A DNA stretch of 64,000 bases from Pseudarthrobacter sp. PS3-L1. GTDB taxonomy: Bacteria > Actinomycetota > Actinomycetes > Actinomycetales > Micrococcaceae. Made by a program: the position numbers and the translations under genes. Positions 27,163-36,969 of the stretch are shown here, piece after piece (position 1 is the stretch's first letter; each line of letters starts with the position of its first letter). The notes below the pieces were generated by a model. That model was given only the letters and a program-made list of their open reading frames with translations, searched no databases and was not told where the DNA came from. Location of the stretch: assembly GCF_030063285.1 (NCBI RefSeq), contig NZ_JASISU010000002.1, forward strand, positions 372,001-436,000. Direction: 5' to 3'.

Positions 27163-28836
27163 CTACTCAGCAGCAGCTCGGAGTTGTGGCTGGGCGAAGA
27201 GTTCGACGCCGTCGCGCACGGTCTGGAGGCAGATGGGGTCGGCACCGGTATCCAAAGCGGGCAGCAGCGGCGTGCGGGCGCGCGGATCAGTGCTCCATGA
27301 CTGCACTCTGCCATCGGAGACCTGCACCATGAGTTCCTCGACTTCCCAGACCGCGAAACTTGCTGGGGCACCCGGCACAAGCTGCCCAGCCATGGGATCG
27401 CTGTAGCGCGCTGCGCGCCAGCCAGCCCGGGTGTGTCCAAGGAACGCCGCCCGTGCCGAGATCTGTTCGTTGGGGGTCCGGTGCTCTATGCAGGCCCGCA
27501 CACTTGACCAGGGACGCAGCGCCGTCACGGGACTGTCACTACCAAAGGCAATGGGTACGCCGGCTGCATAGAACGAGGCGAACGGGTTGGTCCCGGAGTG
27601 CCGTTCTCCGAGTCGCTGGTAATACATTCCCTCGGGTCCGGCCCAGGCTGCATCAAAACCAGGCTGGGCACTGACAGTGACGGCGTAGTGCGCAAGCTGC
27701 GCCACGGCTGCAGCGTCAGCCATTTCGACATGCTCAAACCGGTGACCGGCGGCACGGAGACGGTTCTCTCCAACCTCCGTGGCGGCAAGGCTGAGTGCCG
27801 AGAGGGCAACGTCCAGTCCGGCGTCCCCGATGATGTGGAATCCGCCCTGGATGCCCAGCAGTGAGCAGGCAACCAGATGCGCGGCGACTTCATCAACTCC
27901 AAGGTAAAGCGAACCCCGCTCCCCTGGTGCGTCTGCGTAATCTGCCCGGAGGGCAGCTGTCCGGGAACCTAGTGACCCATCGATATTGAGGTCTCCAGCA
28001 AGGCCCCGCACATCAACTCCCAGATCCGACAGGATCGAGGCCGCATGTTCCTTGTCGCGTGCCAGCGCACCCCAGTAGGGCAGTACTTCCGGCAGCGGCA
28101 ACACCCCGGCAGCCCAACTGGCTGCCACCCGCAGGTCCGCAACTCCACCAATGTGTGGGGCACCCATTTCTGCGACCGCAACGTAGCCATTCGCCGCAGC
28201 GTGCTGCAGTGCCGTCCGCTGAAATCCAGCGATAGCTTCCTCCGGGAGCTTGCGTGCCGTGGTGCGCGCCTGCTCGTGGGCGGCCCTGCGGACTACCGCA
28301 TGCTCACCGTCGACAGCCAACCCCGCGGCAGAGCGCAAGGCCGGAGAAATCAGGGCCGAGTGAACGTCAACCCGGGAGAGATATACCGGACGGCCTCCTG
28401 CTGCCCGGTGCAGCTCGTCGCTTGTGGGAAGGCTGGATTCCGCCCATGCTGACTCGTCCCACCCATGCCCCAGGAGGGTTCCGCTACCCTTCCGTGCCGC
28501 CATTGAAACAGCATCAAGCAGCTCCGTTGCCGACCGGACGGCATCGAGCTGCAGCGACTCCAGGGCAATACCCGTCTCACTCAGATGAACGTGCGAATCA
28601 ACAAAACCGGGTGCCACCAGTGCTCCCTGGAGGTCAATTACTTCCATGGAGCTGTCGGTGATGGAAGTAGCTGCCTGCTCGGAACCCACCCACGCCACGA
28701 CGCCACAGTCCACAAGCATGGCGGAGGCGAAGGGATCAGCTGCCGAATAGACAGATCCATTGCGGTACATCACCACCCCACGGTTCTGCTGGGACGCAGC
28801 TGGCTCGGTTGGAAACTGCGGTATTGCTGTGGTCAA
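27163..28836 (-). CDS. YtcJ-like amidohydrolase
   Basis: A 557-residue metal-dependent hydrolase of the amidohydrolase superfamily (YtcJ/exoenzyme-regulatory AepA group). Visible are the metal-binding FVDSHVHL near residue 78, a central His in GGFHIIGDAGLD and the catalytic Asp in AFGSDSPV, inside a TIM-barrel flanked by a small beta sandwich. The substrate is unknown; relatives act on N-acyl or cyclic amide compounds. Translation starts at TTG with AGGAG seven bases upstream. No obvious functional link to the neighbours is seen. Confidence 0.87.
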   Translation of the reverse strand: MTTAIPQFPTEPAASQQNRGVVMYRNGSVYSAADPFASAMLVDCGVVAWVGSEQAATSITDSSMEVIDLQGALVAPGFVDSHVHLSETGIALESLQLDAVRSATELLDAVSMAARKGSGTLLGHGWDESAWAESSLPTSDELHRAAGGRPVYLSRVDVHSALISPALRSAAGLAVDGEHAVVRRAAHEQARTTARKLPEEAIAGFQRTALQHAAANGYVAVAEMGAPHIGGVADLRVAASWAAGVLPLPEVLPYWGALARDKEHAASILSDLGVDVRGLAGDLNIDGSLGSRTAALRADYADAPGERGSLYLGVDEVAAHLVACSLLGIQGGFHIIGDAGLDVALSALSLAATEVGENRLRAAGHRFEHVEMADAAAVAQLAHYAVTVSAQPGFDAAWAGPEGMYYQRLGERHSGTNPFASFYAAGVPIAFGSDSPVTALRPWSSVRACIEHRTPNEQISARAAFLGHTRAGWRAARYSDPMAGQLVPGAPASFAVWEVEELMVQVSDGRVQSWSTDPRARTPLLPALDTGADPICLQTVRDGVELFAQPQLRAAAE

Positions 28837-28935
28837 AGCGTGACTCCTGAATCGATCAACAGATGACCATCATCCGTTGGAGAGTGGTACGGGCACGGGC
28901 ATGAAACAGGCCCTGGAACATGGTGGTATCGGGCG

Positions 28936-31830
28936 TCAGGCCACGGATGAGTAGGCCACGACACCCCGACGGATGCTCCCAATGGCTTCCCGGAAGATCC
29001 GGGCCACTCGTGGATCGAGGCCAGGAATTTTCGCCAGCTGATCAAGCAGGTCTATAACTTGCTTGACCCACCGGACAAAATCGCCAGCTGCCAGGTCCGT
29101 TCCCTGGAGGACCTCCTGAAGGTGCCGTCCCTTCGCCCACTTGTACAGTGGCCAGACAAGGCCAACGTCGGGTTCCCCCGTGAGCGGGAGCTTATGAGCC
29201 TCTTCTGCGTCTTCGAGCGCAGACCATTCCTGGACAAGAGTGTCAACCGAGGATTCAAGGGAAATGCTGGGCATCTTGGGGCGCAGCCCCCGTTCTTCGC
29301 GTTTTGCCTGGTAGACCAGGGTCGAGGCGAAAGCGGCTACCTCGACCGCGTCGAGGTCATCAAAGGAACCCAGCCGGAGCACCTGGGAAATCAGCAGGTC
29401 CTTCTCACCGTAGATTCTGCGAAGCCTGTGCCCGTCTCGGCTCATGGAAAGCCCACCGTTGGGAACTTTCTCCAGATATCCGTAGCTGGTGAGAAGCTCA
29501 CAGACCCTGTCGAACGTTTTGGCAATAGTATTCGTCCGGCCCTGGATCTGGCGGACCAGTCCGTCAGTGTCCCGGCGTAACTTCCACCAGCGTTCGGCCC
29601 AACGGGCGTGGTCCTCACGTTCGCTGCAGCCGTGGCAGGGATGGGACCGCAGCGCACGCCGCAGCTCAGTGATGCGTCGTTCCTGGTCCGGAGCGGCAGT
29701 ACTCAGCCCAAAGTCGTCGTTACGCCTGTTGATATTCGCCGGGAGCGGGCGCTCTTCGCGCAGCGCATTCCGAGCTGCCGAGGCGAGGTCGCGCCGGGAC
29801 TTGGGCACCTTGGAGTTGAAAGCCTTTGGAATCCGGATTCTGGCGACGGGTTCCAGTGGCCCGGCAAGGTCCTCTGCACCAATTCTGCGCAGCTGGTTGT
29901 CTAGGGTCAATACGGCGGGCCTGGGCTCGCGTCCGTGGTGGTCAGCATTCAGGACCACTGCCGGTCCTGGAGCACGTCCGCCGGGGACCTGGACTACATC
30001 TCCTGGCATAAGCCGGGCAAGGGAGTCATCCACCAGCGACTTACGTGCCCTGGAGGTTGTTCGGGATGCTGCCTTTTCGGCGTCGGAGAGTTCGCGCCGG
30101 AGCCGGGAGTATTCGGTGAAGTCGCCCAGATGGCACGTCATGGACTCGGCATAGCCAGCCAGCGCCTCCTCCCGGCTCTTGACCTGCCGTGCCAGCCCAA
30201 CCACAGAACGGTCTGCTTGAAACTGTGCAAACGAGGATTCAAGGATCTGCCGGGCCCGGGGCCTGCCGAACTGGGCCAAGAGGTTAATGCTCATGTTGTA
30301 GGTGGGGCGGAAGCTGGAATTCAGGGGATATGTGCGGCGCGAAGCAAGGCCGGCGACTGCTGCCGGATCGGTCCCGGGTTGCCAGAGGACCAGGGCATGA
30401 CCTTCGACGTCGATTCCCCGCCGCCCGGCCCTCCCCGTAAGTTGGGTGTATTCCCCCGCTGTAATGTCCACGTGGGCTTCCCCATTGAACTTGTCCAGCT
30501 TTTCCAGCACCACGGATCGGGCCGGCATATTGACGCCCAGCGCCAACGTCTCCGTGGCAAAAACCGCACGGACCAGGCCATCTACAAAGAGCTTCTCAAC
30601 CACTTCCTTGAACGTGGGAAGCATCCCGGCGTGGTGGGCCGCAAAGCCGCGCATCAGGCCGTCGCGCCACGTCCAGAATCCCAGGACCTCAAGATCATCA
30701 GGTGGGATGTCTTGGCCAGCTTCGTCCACCCGCTGCGCAATGATGCGCTGTTCGTTCTCAGTGGTCAGCCATAGTCCGGAGGAGACGCACTGCGCCACGG
30801 CCGCATCGCAGCCCGCACGGGAAAAGATGAAGGTAATGGCTGGTAGCAGGTCTTGTTGGTCCAGGCTGGCAATGACCTGGGGACGAGAGGCCTTCCGGAC
30901 GGGGGCACGCTGCTGCGATGTCGCTGGCTTGTCATCGCGCTGACGCTGGTGACGACGCTCGCTCCTACCGCTTTGGCCAAAACGGGTCCGGCTCTTGAGT
31001 TGGCTTTCCGAGCGGGCCATGGTCAACAGCTCAGGGTTCACGTCAAAGCCCCGGCGTTCAACAACGGCGGCGGGAGTGTCGCCGTCGCCCGTTGGAGCAA
31101 TCTCATCAAAGGTGACGTCCCCCGCAAAGAGGTCCACTATCTGCCGTCCCACCATGACGTGCTGCCACAGGGGTACCGGCCGGTGTTCTGAAACGATGAC
31201 TGCAGTGTCACCGCGGACAGTGTCCAACCAGGCGCCGAATTCCTCAGCGTTGGACACTGTCGCGCTCAGCGATACCACCTGGACCTCGCTGGGGAGGTGA
31301 ATGATGACTTCCTCCCACACTGCACCGCGGAATCTGTCCGCGAGGTAGTGGACCTCATCCATGACCACAAATCCGAGTTCACTGAGGGTCTCAGAGTCGG
31401 CATACAGCATGTTGCGCAGGACCTCGGTGGTCATTACCACCACTGGCGCACCCGAGTTGATGTTGGTGTCCCCCGTGAGAAGCCCGACATTCTCCGGACC
31501 ATACTTCTGTGCCAATTCAGAATATTTCTGGTTACTCAACGCCTTGATGGGGGTTGTGTAAAAAGCCTTCATTCCACGTTGGAGGGCAACGTAGATGGCG
31601 AACTCGCCGACGATTGTCTTTCCAGCACCCGTGGGAGCCGCCACAAGCACTCCCCTGCCGGACTGGAGGGCACGGCAGGACCTCAGCTGGAAATCATCGA
31701 GCTCAAAATCCAGGGTCCGCATGAATCCACCCAAGTCGCTGGCAGCATCTGCCCTCCGTTCCGCGTCTGCGCTGTAGCGTTCGGCGGGCGAGAGGGAGTC
31801 GGCGGACCAGGGTCCGGAAGTAGTGGACAT
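28936..31830 (-). CDS. helY: Ski2/Mtr4-like DEAD/DEAH-box RNA helicase HelY
   Basis: A 964-residue superfamily 2 helicase. Visible motifs are I (APTGAGKT), II (MDEVHYL, a DEVH box) and VI (QLTGRAGRRGIDVEG), with a C-terminal Ski2-type helical/DSHCT-like region ending in GSIRRGVVAYSSVA. HelY is conserved downstream of the Pup-proteasome and tat genes in actinobacteria and is thought to remodel or help degrade RNA. The transcript appears leaderless: TAGGCT lies six bases before the ATG. It ends the long minus-strand block. Confidence 0.93.
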   Translation of the reverse strand: MSTTSGPWSADSLSPAERYSADAERRADAASDLGGFMRTLDFELDDFQLRSCRALQSGRGVLVAAPTGAGKTIVGEFAIYVALQRGMKAFYTTPIKALSNQKYSELAQKYGPENVGLLTGDTNINSGAPVVVMTTEVLRNMLYADSETLSELGFVVMDEVHYLADRFRGAVWEEVIIHLPSEVQVVSLSATVSNAEEFGAWLDTVRGDTAVIVSEHRPVPLWQHVMVGRQIVDLFAGDVTFDEIAPTGDGDTPAAVVERRGFDVNPELLTMARSESQLKSRTRFGQSGRSERRHQRQRDDKPATSQQRAPVRKASRPQVIASLDQQDLLPAITFIFSRAGCDAAVAQCVSSGLWLTTENEQRIIAQRVDEAGQDIPPDDLEVLGFWTWRDGLMRGFAAHHAGMLPTFKEVVEKLFVDGLVRAVFATETLALGVNMPARSVVLEKLDKFNGEAHVDITAGEYTQLTGRAGRRGIDVEGHALVLWQPGTDPAAVAGLASRRTYPLNSSFRPTYNMSINLLAQFGRPRARQILESSFAQFQADRSVVGLARQVKSREEALAGYAESMTCHLGDFTEYSRLRRELSDAEKAASRTTSRARKSLVDDSLARLMPGDVVQVPGGRAPGPAVVLNADHHGREPRPAVLTLDNQLRRIGAEDLAGPLEPVARIRIPKAFNSKVPKSRRDLASAARNALREERPLPANINRRNDDFGLSTAAPDQERRITELRRALRSHPCHGCSEREDHARWAERWWKLRRDTDGLVRQIQGRTNTIAKTFDRVCELLTSYGYLEKVPNGGLSMSRDGHRLRRIYGEKDLLISQVLRLGSFDDLDAVEVAAFASTLVYQAKREERGLRPKMPSISLESSVDTLVQEWSALEDAEEAHKLPLTGEPDVGLVWPLYKWAKGRHLQEVLQGTDLAAGDFVRWVKQVIDLLDQLAKIPGLDPRVARIFREAIGSIRRGVVAYSSVA

Positions 31831-31836
31831 GGTTCA

Positions 31837-31842
31837 AGCCTA
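31837..31842 (-). promoter_or_regulatory. -10 element for leaderless helY
   Basis: TAGGCT on the minus strand ends six bases before the ATG at 31830, in the 23-base gap after tatC. helY may therefore have its own promoter despite the close spacing. Confidence 0.5.
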
Positions 31843-31853
31843 ATGCGCTGCGG

Positions 31854-32690
31854 CTAGAGTTTTTTCAGGTCAGAACTTGGCGTGGCGATATTCGCTGAGG
31901 CCTCGGTCTCCACCGCTTGCTTGGCGGCCCGGCGGTCCCGACGCTTGTCATTGATGATGCACAACCAGATGGCCGAGAAAAACAGGATCAGCAGCGGCGC
32001 CGCCAGCAGGAACATGGACAGGGCGTCGGTCCCTGGCGCAGCCAGCGCAGCCAGGACAAACACTAGGAAAATGATGATTCGCCAGGCCTTGAGGAACGTC
32101 CGCCCCCGGACGATCCCCGCCATGTTGATGCCCACCAGCAGGACCGGAACCAGGAAAGAGATGCCCAGGATCAGGAACATCTGCGTCACGAACGTCAGGT
32201 AGTCCGTGGCATTGATGTTGTTGGCGCCGGTACTGGGAGTGAACTGCAACAGAGCCCGTACGACAGTCGGGAAGACCAGCCACCCGACGTAGATTCCGGC
32301 AAGGAAGAGCGGAACTCCAGCACCCATGTAGCCCAGCGTGTACTTGCGTTCCTTCCCCGTGAGTCCGGGGGTGATAAAAGCCCACACCTGGTAGATCCAG
32401 ACGGGACTGGAGATTACGAGGCCAATTTGAATGGCGATCTGGATCTTGAAGGCGAAGGGGTCCGCAATTGTGGCAAAGTTCAGGACCGCCGTGCGCCCGG
32501 TCTCCTCCGCAATGGTGATCAGCGGCTGGGAGAGGTTGTACACCACGGGATCGTAGAGGAACCAGCCCGCGATTCCGGCCAGCACCACGGCAATCGCCGA
32601 TTTGATCAGTCGGTTCCTGAGCTCCTTGAAATGATCCCACAGCGCCATTCGCCCTTCCGGGTTGGCTTTGCGGCCCTTCGCCTGTGCCAC
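31854..32690 (-). CDS. tatC: Sec-independent translocase subunit TatC
   Basis: Core of the twin-arginine export pathway; binds the RR signal peptide and recruits TatA. The 278-residue protein has six hydrophobic segments and the conserved N-terminal MALWDHFKELRNRLIKS. The conserved FLVPVLL region and a periplasmic loop with FTPSTG are also present. The basic C-terminal tail is cytoplasmic. The start is 6 bases after the tatA stop, so the two are co-transcribed. Confidence 0.95.
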   Translation of the reverse strand: MAQAKGRKANPEGRMALWDHFKELRNRLIKSAIAVVLAGIAGWFLYDPVVYNLSQPLITIAEETGRTAVLNFATIADPFAFKIQIAIQIGLVISSPVWIYQVWAFITPGLTGKERKYTLGYMGAGVPLFLAGIYVGWLVFPTVVRALLQFTPSTGANNINATDYLTFVTQMFLILGISFLVPVLLVGINMAGIVRGRTFLKAWRIIIFLVFVLAALAAPGTDALSMFLLAAPLLILFFSAIWLCIINDKRRDRRAAKQAVETEASANIATPSSDLKKL

Positions 32691-32696
32691 GCTCGG

Positions 32697-32984
32697 TTAC
32701 GCGCGGGTGGAGGGGGGAACGTCCGTGCCGTCGGCACCACCGTTGGACGGAGTACGGGGATGGTTGACAACCTTTCCCTCCACCGGACCTTCCGGACCAG
32801 CGGCGGCCGCGTCGTCGCGGTCGTCTTTTCCGTCGTTCTTCATTTCCTTGACCTCGGATTTGATGATCCGCATGGACTGACCCAGGCTGCGCGCCATGGC
32901 GGGAAGTTTGGGGGCAGCAAAGAGCAGCAGTGCAACCACAATGATAATGACGATGGGCCAGGGGCCATCAAACAGTCGTCCCAC
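32697..32984 (-). CDS. tatA: Sec-independent translocase subunit TatA
   Basis: Pore-forming small subunit of the Tat system. The 95-residue protein begins VGRLFDGPWPIVIIIVVALL, has one transmembrane helix, the FAAPKLP hinge and an amphipathic helix (MARSLGQSMRIIKSEVKEM), then an acidic, disordered tail. The GTG at 32984 is preferred because AAGGAAGG stands seven bases upstream; a TTG 18 bases earlier has no such site. Confidence 0.92.
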   Translation of the reverse strand: MGRLFDGPWPIVIIIVVALLLFAAPKLPAMARSLGQSMRIIKSEVKEMKNDGKDDRDDAAAAGPEGPVEGKVVNHPRTPSNGGADGTDVPPSTRA

Positions 32985-33018
32985 GGGGAGTCCTTCCTTC
33001 AATTACTTTGACGTTGTT

Positions 33019-33375
33019 CTACAAACCTATATCGCTCAGGGACTGGAGTTGGTTCCTGTCCCTCCTGCGTGCAACGCGTCGGTCTCGACGTGCTGCCTGT
33101 CGTTCAGCCTTAGCGGACTGGTAGTCCTGAAGGCTTTGCACCCGGGAAGCAAAAATCGCTTCCCCAGGCACGGGTTCGCCCGCCTGACGCCGGGTCACGG
33201 CTGTGCCCTCCAGGCCCTGTTCATCCGAGAATGTCCCCAGGCGTTCACCGGCTTCCGCCAAATCCTTCATGGTGGCCATGAACTGTCGAAACAGCCGGAT
33301 ACCAAGAAGGGCATAGAAAGAGAGGGAAAGCGCTATCAGCGCAATCCAGATCAGAATCCAGGACCACCACGGCAT
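33019..33375 (-). CDS. Small membrane-anchored protein with basic helical tail
   Basis: A 118-residue protein with one N-terminal transmembrane helix (MPWWSWILIWIALIALSLSF) followed by a predicted helical region and a very basic C terminus (QAARRDRRVARRRDRNQ). It resembles a conserved uncharacterised actinobacterial protein between pafBC and tatA; no domain name is recognised. The tail could bind nucleic acid or membrane lipids. The ATG at 33375 lies 10 bases after the pafBC stop, so the genes are coupled. Confidence 0.7.
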   Translation of the reverse strand: MPWWSWILIWIALIALSLSFYALLGIRLFRQFMATMKDLAEAGERLGTFSDEQGLEGTAVTRRQAGEPVPGEAIFASRVQSLQDYQSAKAERQAARRDRRVARRRDRNQLQSLSDIGL

Positions 33376-33385
33376 GTTCGAAAGT

Positions 33386-35389
33386 CTATCCCGCGTAAAG
33401 GTCGATGGCCGCCTCGAGCCAGGCAAGGGACTGCTCGCGAATATCCTCCGGCTCCAGAATCCGAGCGAGTCCGCCATGCTGGGCAACAAACATGGCAGGC
33501 CACCCGGCATAGCCAAAGTGGATCTCTGCGAGCACGCCGCCGCCGTCGAGTTCAGTGCGATTCTGCGCGTAGTAGTCCTCAGCCAGCGCCCTACCCCGCT
33601 CCGTGAGTTCTACCAGGACCACATCATCGGTGGCGCTGGGCGTAAAGAGCTGGAGGGGTACCCCAGGGTCCTCAGCGACATGTGTTGCAGCCTTCCCGGT
33701 CCTTCGCAGTTCGGTCATCCTGTCTAGCCGAAAATTGCGGCGTCCTTCAGCGGAGTGGCACCAGGCCTCCACATACCAGGTGCTGTCTTGCGAAAATAGC
33801 CTGAGCGGATCGATGAACCGTTCCGTGCTGGCATCTCGGTGCGCAGAAAAGTATGAGATGCGGACCTGTTCACCATCAGCCAGGGCGGCCTGGAGGGTGT
33901 TCAGGGCAGCCATCTCCACGGGCGCTACCGCGGGCGCGGACAGGGTTCCATCCCGGAGTCCAGCATCGCCGGCTGCGGCAGTGAGCTTCAGCAGGAGCGC
34001 GTCGAGTGTTTGTTGTTCTGCAACAGCAGGCATTCCGTCCAGGATCCGTACCCCAGCCAGCAACGCCGTTGCTTCCTCGGCCGTGAAGCGAATGGGCCTG
34101 GTGAGATCCAGGTCTTGGGTAATGAAAACGTGGTCATCTTCCCACTGAATGTCGAAGAGGTCATCAGGATAGCCTTCCGGCAGGCCCGTACAGATGAGGA
34201 TGCGGAGGTCAGTTTCGAGTTGCACGCGACTGACACCGAAACGCTGGGCCACCTCCGTAATGTGCAGGCCCTGGTTATGGACCAGGAACGGCACCAACTC
34301 CAACATGCGTCGAAGTTGATCCTCTGCGCCATGTGCCTGGCCAGCTGAGGAGCCAGCGGAGGTTATCGCTTGTGACGGTCCCGGAGCTGCGGAAAATTCC
34401 GCCGCCCTGCGAAGCCGTTGGAGGACTGCGTCGCGGAGTTCCCGAGGCGCCTCCACGCGAACCTGTGGGCCATAGGAAGCCAGCTCTTCAGCCAGGACGT
34501 CTATGTCGCTGAAGGGCACGGCTACCCTGTCAGAGAGCAACCCAGCCTGGCCGACGTCGTCGATCTCCTTTGCATCGGGTTGCGGGTCTTTCGCATCACG
34601 CGCGCGCCTGCGGAGTTGCTGCAGGGTGCCGGGCCGCATCCCAAGGATTGCTTCCTGCTGGGGCAACTCGGGGAAGGCTGCCAGGGCAACGCTGATGTTG
34701 AAGTCCGACGGCGGGTCGAAGGTTCCCGTTGCCAAGAGATTGACTCCGGTGGTCAGCCGGGACAACCTGAAGAAACGCAGATCCTGGCGGTCACGGTCAA
34801 ACCCCGCAAGGTACCAGTGGCCAAATCTGCTGCCCACACCCCACGGCTCAACGGTCCTGGTTTTTTCGTGTCCGGAACCTTGCGCTGCGTAGCCAAAGCT
34901 GACTGGCCGTCGCAGGTGCATGGCCCTGACAAGTTCGTCGAAAGACTGGCCGGCAGGTTTGATTCTTGGTTGCAGCAGCGCGCCGGAAGCCTGTTCGGTC
35001 ATTGCTGCGGATGCTTGGACCTTGCGGACAGCTCCAGCCGCTGCGGGTCCGAGCGAAGCACGTTCCCATACCTGGGCCGAAAGCCGCAGCACGGCCCACT
35101 CTTCTGGTGTCAGGTGCAGATCAGGAAGTGTGTTGGAATTCTTTCCGATCCGGTACCTGGTGGTGGCCGGATCATCGTGGTGCCACCCACGGTCGGTGAC
35201 TGTCTCGACATCGAAGCCAAAATGGCGCAGCTCATTTTTGTCCCGCTCGAACATCCGGCCAAAGGTGGCCTCATTGGCCGAGCTCTGCCGGTAAACACTG
35301 TGACGAAGCTCGTTCCGGCGCAGCCCGGTCTGGGTGTTCAGAAGCGCCATGAGCAGGTTCAGGAGGCGTTCGGTTCTGGAGGCAGACAC
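33386..35389 (-). CDS. pafBC: Fused PafB-PafC WYL-domain transcriptional regulator
   Basis: DNA-damage-response activator, which in mycobacteria is two proteins, PafB and PafC. Here one 667-residue chain contains both halves: helix-turn-helix plus WYL domain at the N terminus (ERLLNLLMALLNTQTGLRR; VEPWGVGSRFGHWYLAGFDRDR) and again in the C-terminal half (VAQRFGVSRVQLETDL; QDSTWYVEAWCHSAEGRRNFRLDR read in two parts). WYL domains sense nucleic-acid or nucleotide ligands. The natural fusion is known in Arthrobacter relatives. The GTG start has TAACGT six bases upstream, indicating its own leaderless promoter inside the Pup-proteasome block. Confidence 0.9.
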   Translation of the reverse strand: MSASRTERLLNLLMALLNTQTGLRRNELRHSVYRQSSANEATFGRMFERDKNELRHFGFDVETVTDRGWHHDDPATTRYRIGKNSNTLPDLHLTPEEWAVLRLSAQVWERASLGPAAAGAVRKVQASAAMTEQASGALLQPRIKPAGQSFDELVRAMHLRRPVSFGYAAQGSGHEKTRTVEPWGVGSRFGHWYLAGFDRDRQDLRFFRLSRLTTGVNLLATGTFDPPSDFNISVALAAFPELPQQEAILGMRPGTLQQLRRRARDAKDPQPDAKEIDDVGQAGLLSDRVAVPFSDIDVLAEELASYGPQVRVEAPRELRDAVLQRLRRAAEFSAAPGPSQAITSAGSSAGQAHGAEDQLRRMLELVPFLVHNQGLHITEVAQRFGVSRVQLETDLRILICTGLPEGYPDDLFDIQWEDDHVFITQDLDLTRPIRFTAEEATALLAGVRILDGMPAVAEQQTLDALLLKLTAAAGDAGLRDGTLSAPAVAPVEMAALNTLQAALADGEQVRISYFSAHRDASTERFIDPLRLFSQDSTWYVEAWCHSAEGRRNFRLDRMTELRRTGKAATHVAEDPGVPLQLFTPSATDDVVLVELTERGRALAEDYYAQNRTELDGGGVLAEIHFGYAGWPAMFVAQHGGLARILEPEDIREQSLAWLEAAIDLYAG

Positions 35390-35395
35390 GTTGAT

Positions 35396-35401
35396 ACGTT
35401 A
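35396..35401 (-). promoter_or_regulatory. -10 element for leaderless pafBC
   Basis: TAACGT on the minus strand ends six bases before the GTG start at 35389. Confidence 0.45.
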
Positions 35402-35480
35402 CTCAAATCCTGGGTAAAAGCAGAAAGCGCGGCCCCAAGCAGGTAAATTACTGCTCCGGACCGCGCCATGAGGATACTGC

Positions 35481-35882
35481 CTAGGCGGAACGCAGTCCCA
35501 CCAGGTCAACAACAAAAATCAATGATTCGTTGGGGCCAATGGCCCCACCGGCACCGCGAGAGCCGTAGGCCATCTCCGACGGGATTTCTAGGCGGCGACG
35601 ACCGCCCACCTTCATGCCCAGGAGGCCCTGGTCCCATCCCTGGATAACCTGGCCCACTCCGGCCCGGAAATCAAGGGGTGCGCCGCGGCCCCACGACGCA
35701 TCAAATTCCTCGCCAGTTGACCAGGCCACACCAACGTAGTGCGCCGAGACAGTATCGCCTGCCTTGACCTCTGCGCCTTCGCCCTCGACGATATCGATGA
35801 TGGCGAGTTCGGTGGGTACCGGGCCTTCAGGGAAATCGATTTCCGGCTTCTGGCGGTCAAAATCTCGCTGACCAAATGACAT
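35481..35882 (-). CDS. FKBP-type peptidyl-prolyl isomerase, cytoplasmic
   Basis: A 133-residue single-domain FKBP that speeds cis-trans isomerisation of prolyl bonds. Conserved residues include HYVGVAWSTGEEFDASW, VIQGWDQGLLGMKVGGRR and PSEMAYG, covering the active-site pocket. No signal peptide is seen. AGGAG stands five bases before the ATG. It follows the lipoprotein FKBP by 50 bases, probably in the same operon. Confidence 0.93.
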   Translation of the reverse strand: MSFGQRDFDRQKPEIDFPEGPVPTELAIIDIVEGEGAEVKAGDTVSAHYVGVAWSTGEEFDASWGRGAPLDFRAGVGQVIQGWDQGLLGMKVGGRRRLEIPSEMAYGSRGAGGAIGPNESLIFVVDLVGLRSA

Positions 35883-35932
35883 GGATACTCCTAAAGGTAG
35901 ATCTGCTGGGAGAGGGTGAGGGTGGATCAGAA

Positions 35933-36868
35933 TTACTTGGCACCCAGGATATCGACGACAAACACAAGGTCGCCCTTGGCATCACCCTGACCAGCTTCAC
36001 CGTATGCCAGGTCCTGGGGAATCACCAAGAGGACACGGGAGCCCACGGTCTTCCCCACGAGGCCCTGTCCCCAGCCCTTGATGACCTGGTCCAGACCGAA
36101 AGTGGCAACTTTTCCGCGGTCATAACTTGAATCGAACTTGGTTCCACCCGCCAGGGTCACCCCTACGTAGTTCACGGTGAGCGTATTGGACGCTTCGACA
36201 ACTGCGCCCTTGCCCGTAATGAGGTCCTGGGAGATGAGCTCTGTAGGAGCGGCGACGCCATCGACGTTGATTTCGGGGACGCCGTCAGCGTTTTCGGTGA
36301 CGGTAGGGAGACCGGCAGGGGGCGTCACAACATCACCCTCAGGCTTTTCCAAAGCAGGCGTGGCATCTGCGGTGCCAAGAAGCTTGATGACCAGAAGCTG
36401 TGTCGGCGAGGCGGTGCCGCCCTCGGTGGTTGCGGGCTGGCCGGGGACGGCAAACGCGAAGTAGGAACCGACCTTGGAACCGACCAGGGCGTTGTAGATG
36501 GCTGGATTCCCGGTCTTCAGATCCTCGTCAAGCTCCAGGGCCTCTGAACCCTTGGGGAAGGTGTCTTCAAGGGTGCTGCCGTCCGTACCGTTGACGGCAA
36601 GGATGGAAATCTGGGTGACCTGCGTTTCCTTAACGACATCGCCGTCACCTTCCTGAACCATCTTGATGGTTGGCTCAGTGACATCGAGGGGCTTGTCGAA
36701 CTCAAGCCCAGGTGCCGTGGAATCCCCGTTATCGGTGAGTTTCAGCGAATCCAGCTTCGAAGTATCACCAGCTGACACGCTGCTGGGCTCGGGATTGGAT
36801 CCACCGTTCCCCCCACAGGCAGTGAGGAGGAGAAGTGCGGGTAGGAGAATGGCAAGAAGTCGGCGCAC
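35933..36868 (-). CDS. FKBP-type peptidyl-prolyl isomerase, lipoprotein
   Basis: A 311-residue secreted lipoprotein. The N terminus VRRLLAILLPALLLLTACGG is a signal peptide with a lipobox (LTAC). The C-terminal domain is a canonical FKBP (LTVNYVGVTLAGGTKFDSSYDRG; VIKGWGQGLVGKTVGSR; read separately). The N-terminal half (about 50-170) looks like a degenerate second FKBP module lacking most pocket residues. It probably folds exported proteins outside the membrane. The GTG at 36868 gives a normal signal peptide; an upstream ATG would add 18 unlikely residues. Confidence 0.9.
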   Translation of the reverse strand: MRRLLAILLPALLLLTACGGNGGSNPEPSSVSAGDTSKLDSLKLTDNGDSTAPGLEFDKPLDVTEPTIKMVQEGDGDVVKETQVTQISILAVNGTDGSTLEDTFPKGSEALELDEDLKTGNPAIYNALVGSKVGSYFAFAVPGQPATTEGGTASPTQLLVIKLLGTADATPALEKPEGDVVTPPAGLPTVTENADGVPEINVDGVAAPTELISQDLITGKGAVVEASNTLTVNYVGVTLAGGTKFDSSYDRGKVATFGLDQVIKGWGQGLVGKTVGSRVLLVIPQDLAYGEAGQGDAKGDLVFVVDILGAK

Positions 36869-36969
36869 GTAAAAATACTTTCGTCGGGGCTCGGGGAGAC
36901 CGAGGCGGGGCCCATTGGGCACATGTTGCTGCCAACAGTCCCCTCCATCTTAACCCTGCAAGCTGGGAG

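Noticed and set aside
34418..35446. 342-codon plus-strand frame opposite pafBC
   Set aside because: Low-complexity antisense reading of a well-supported WYL regulator; no start signal or domain.
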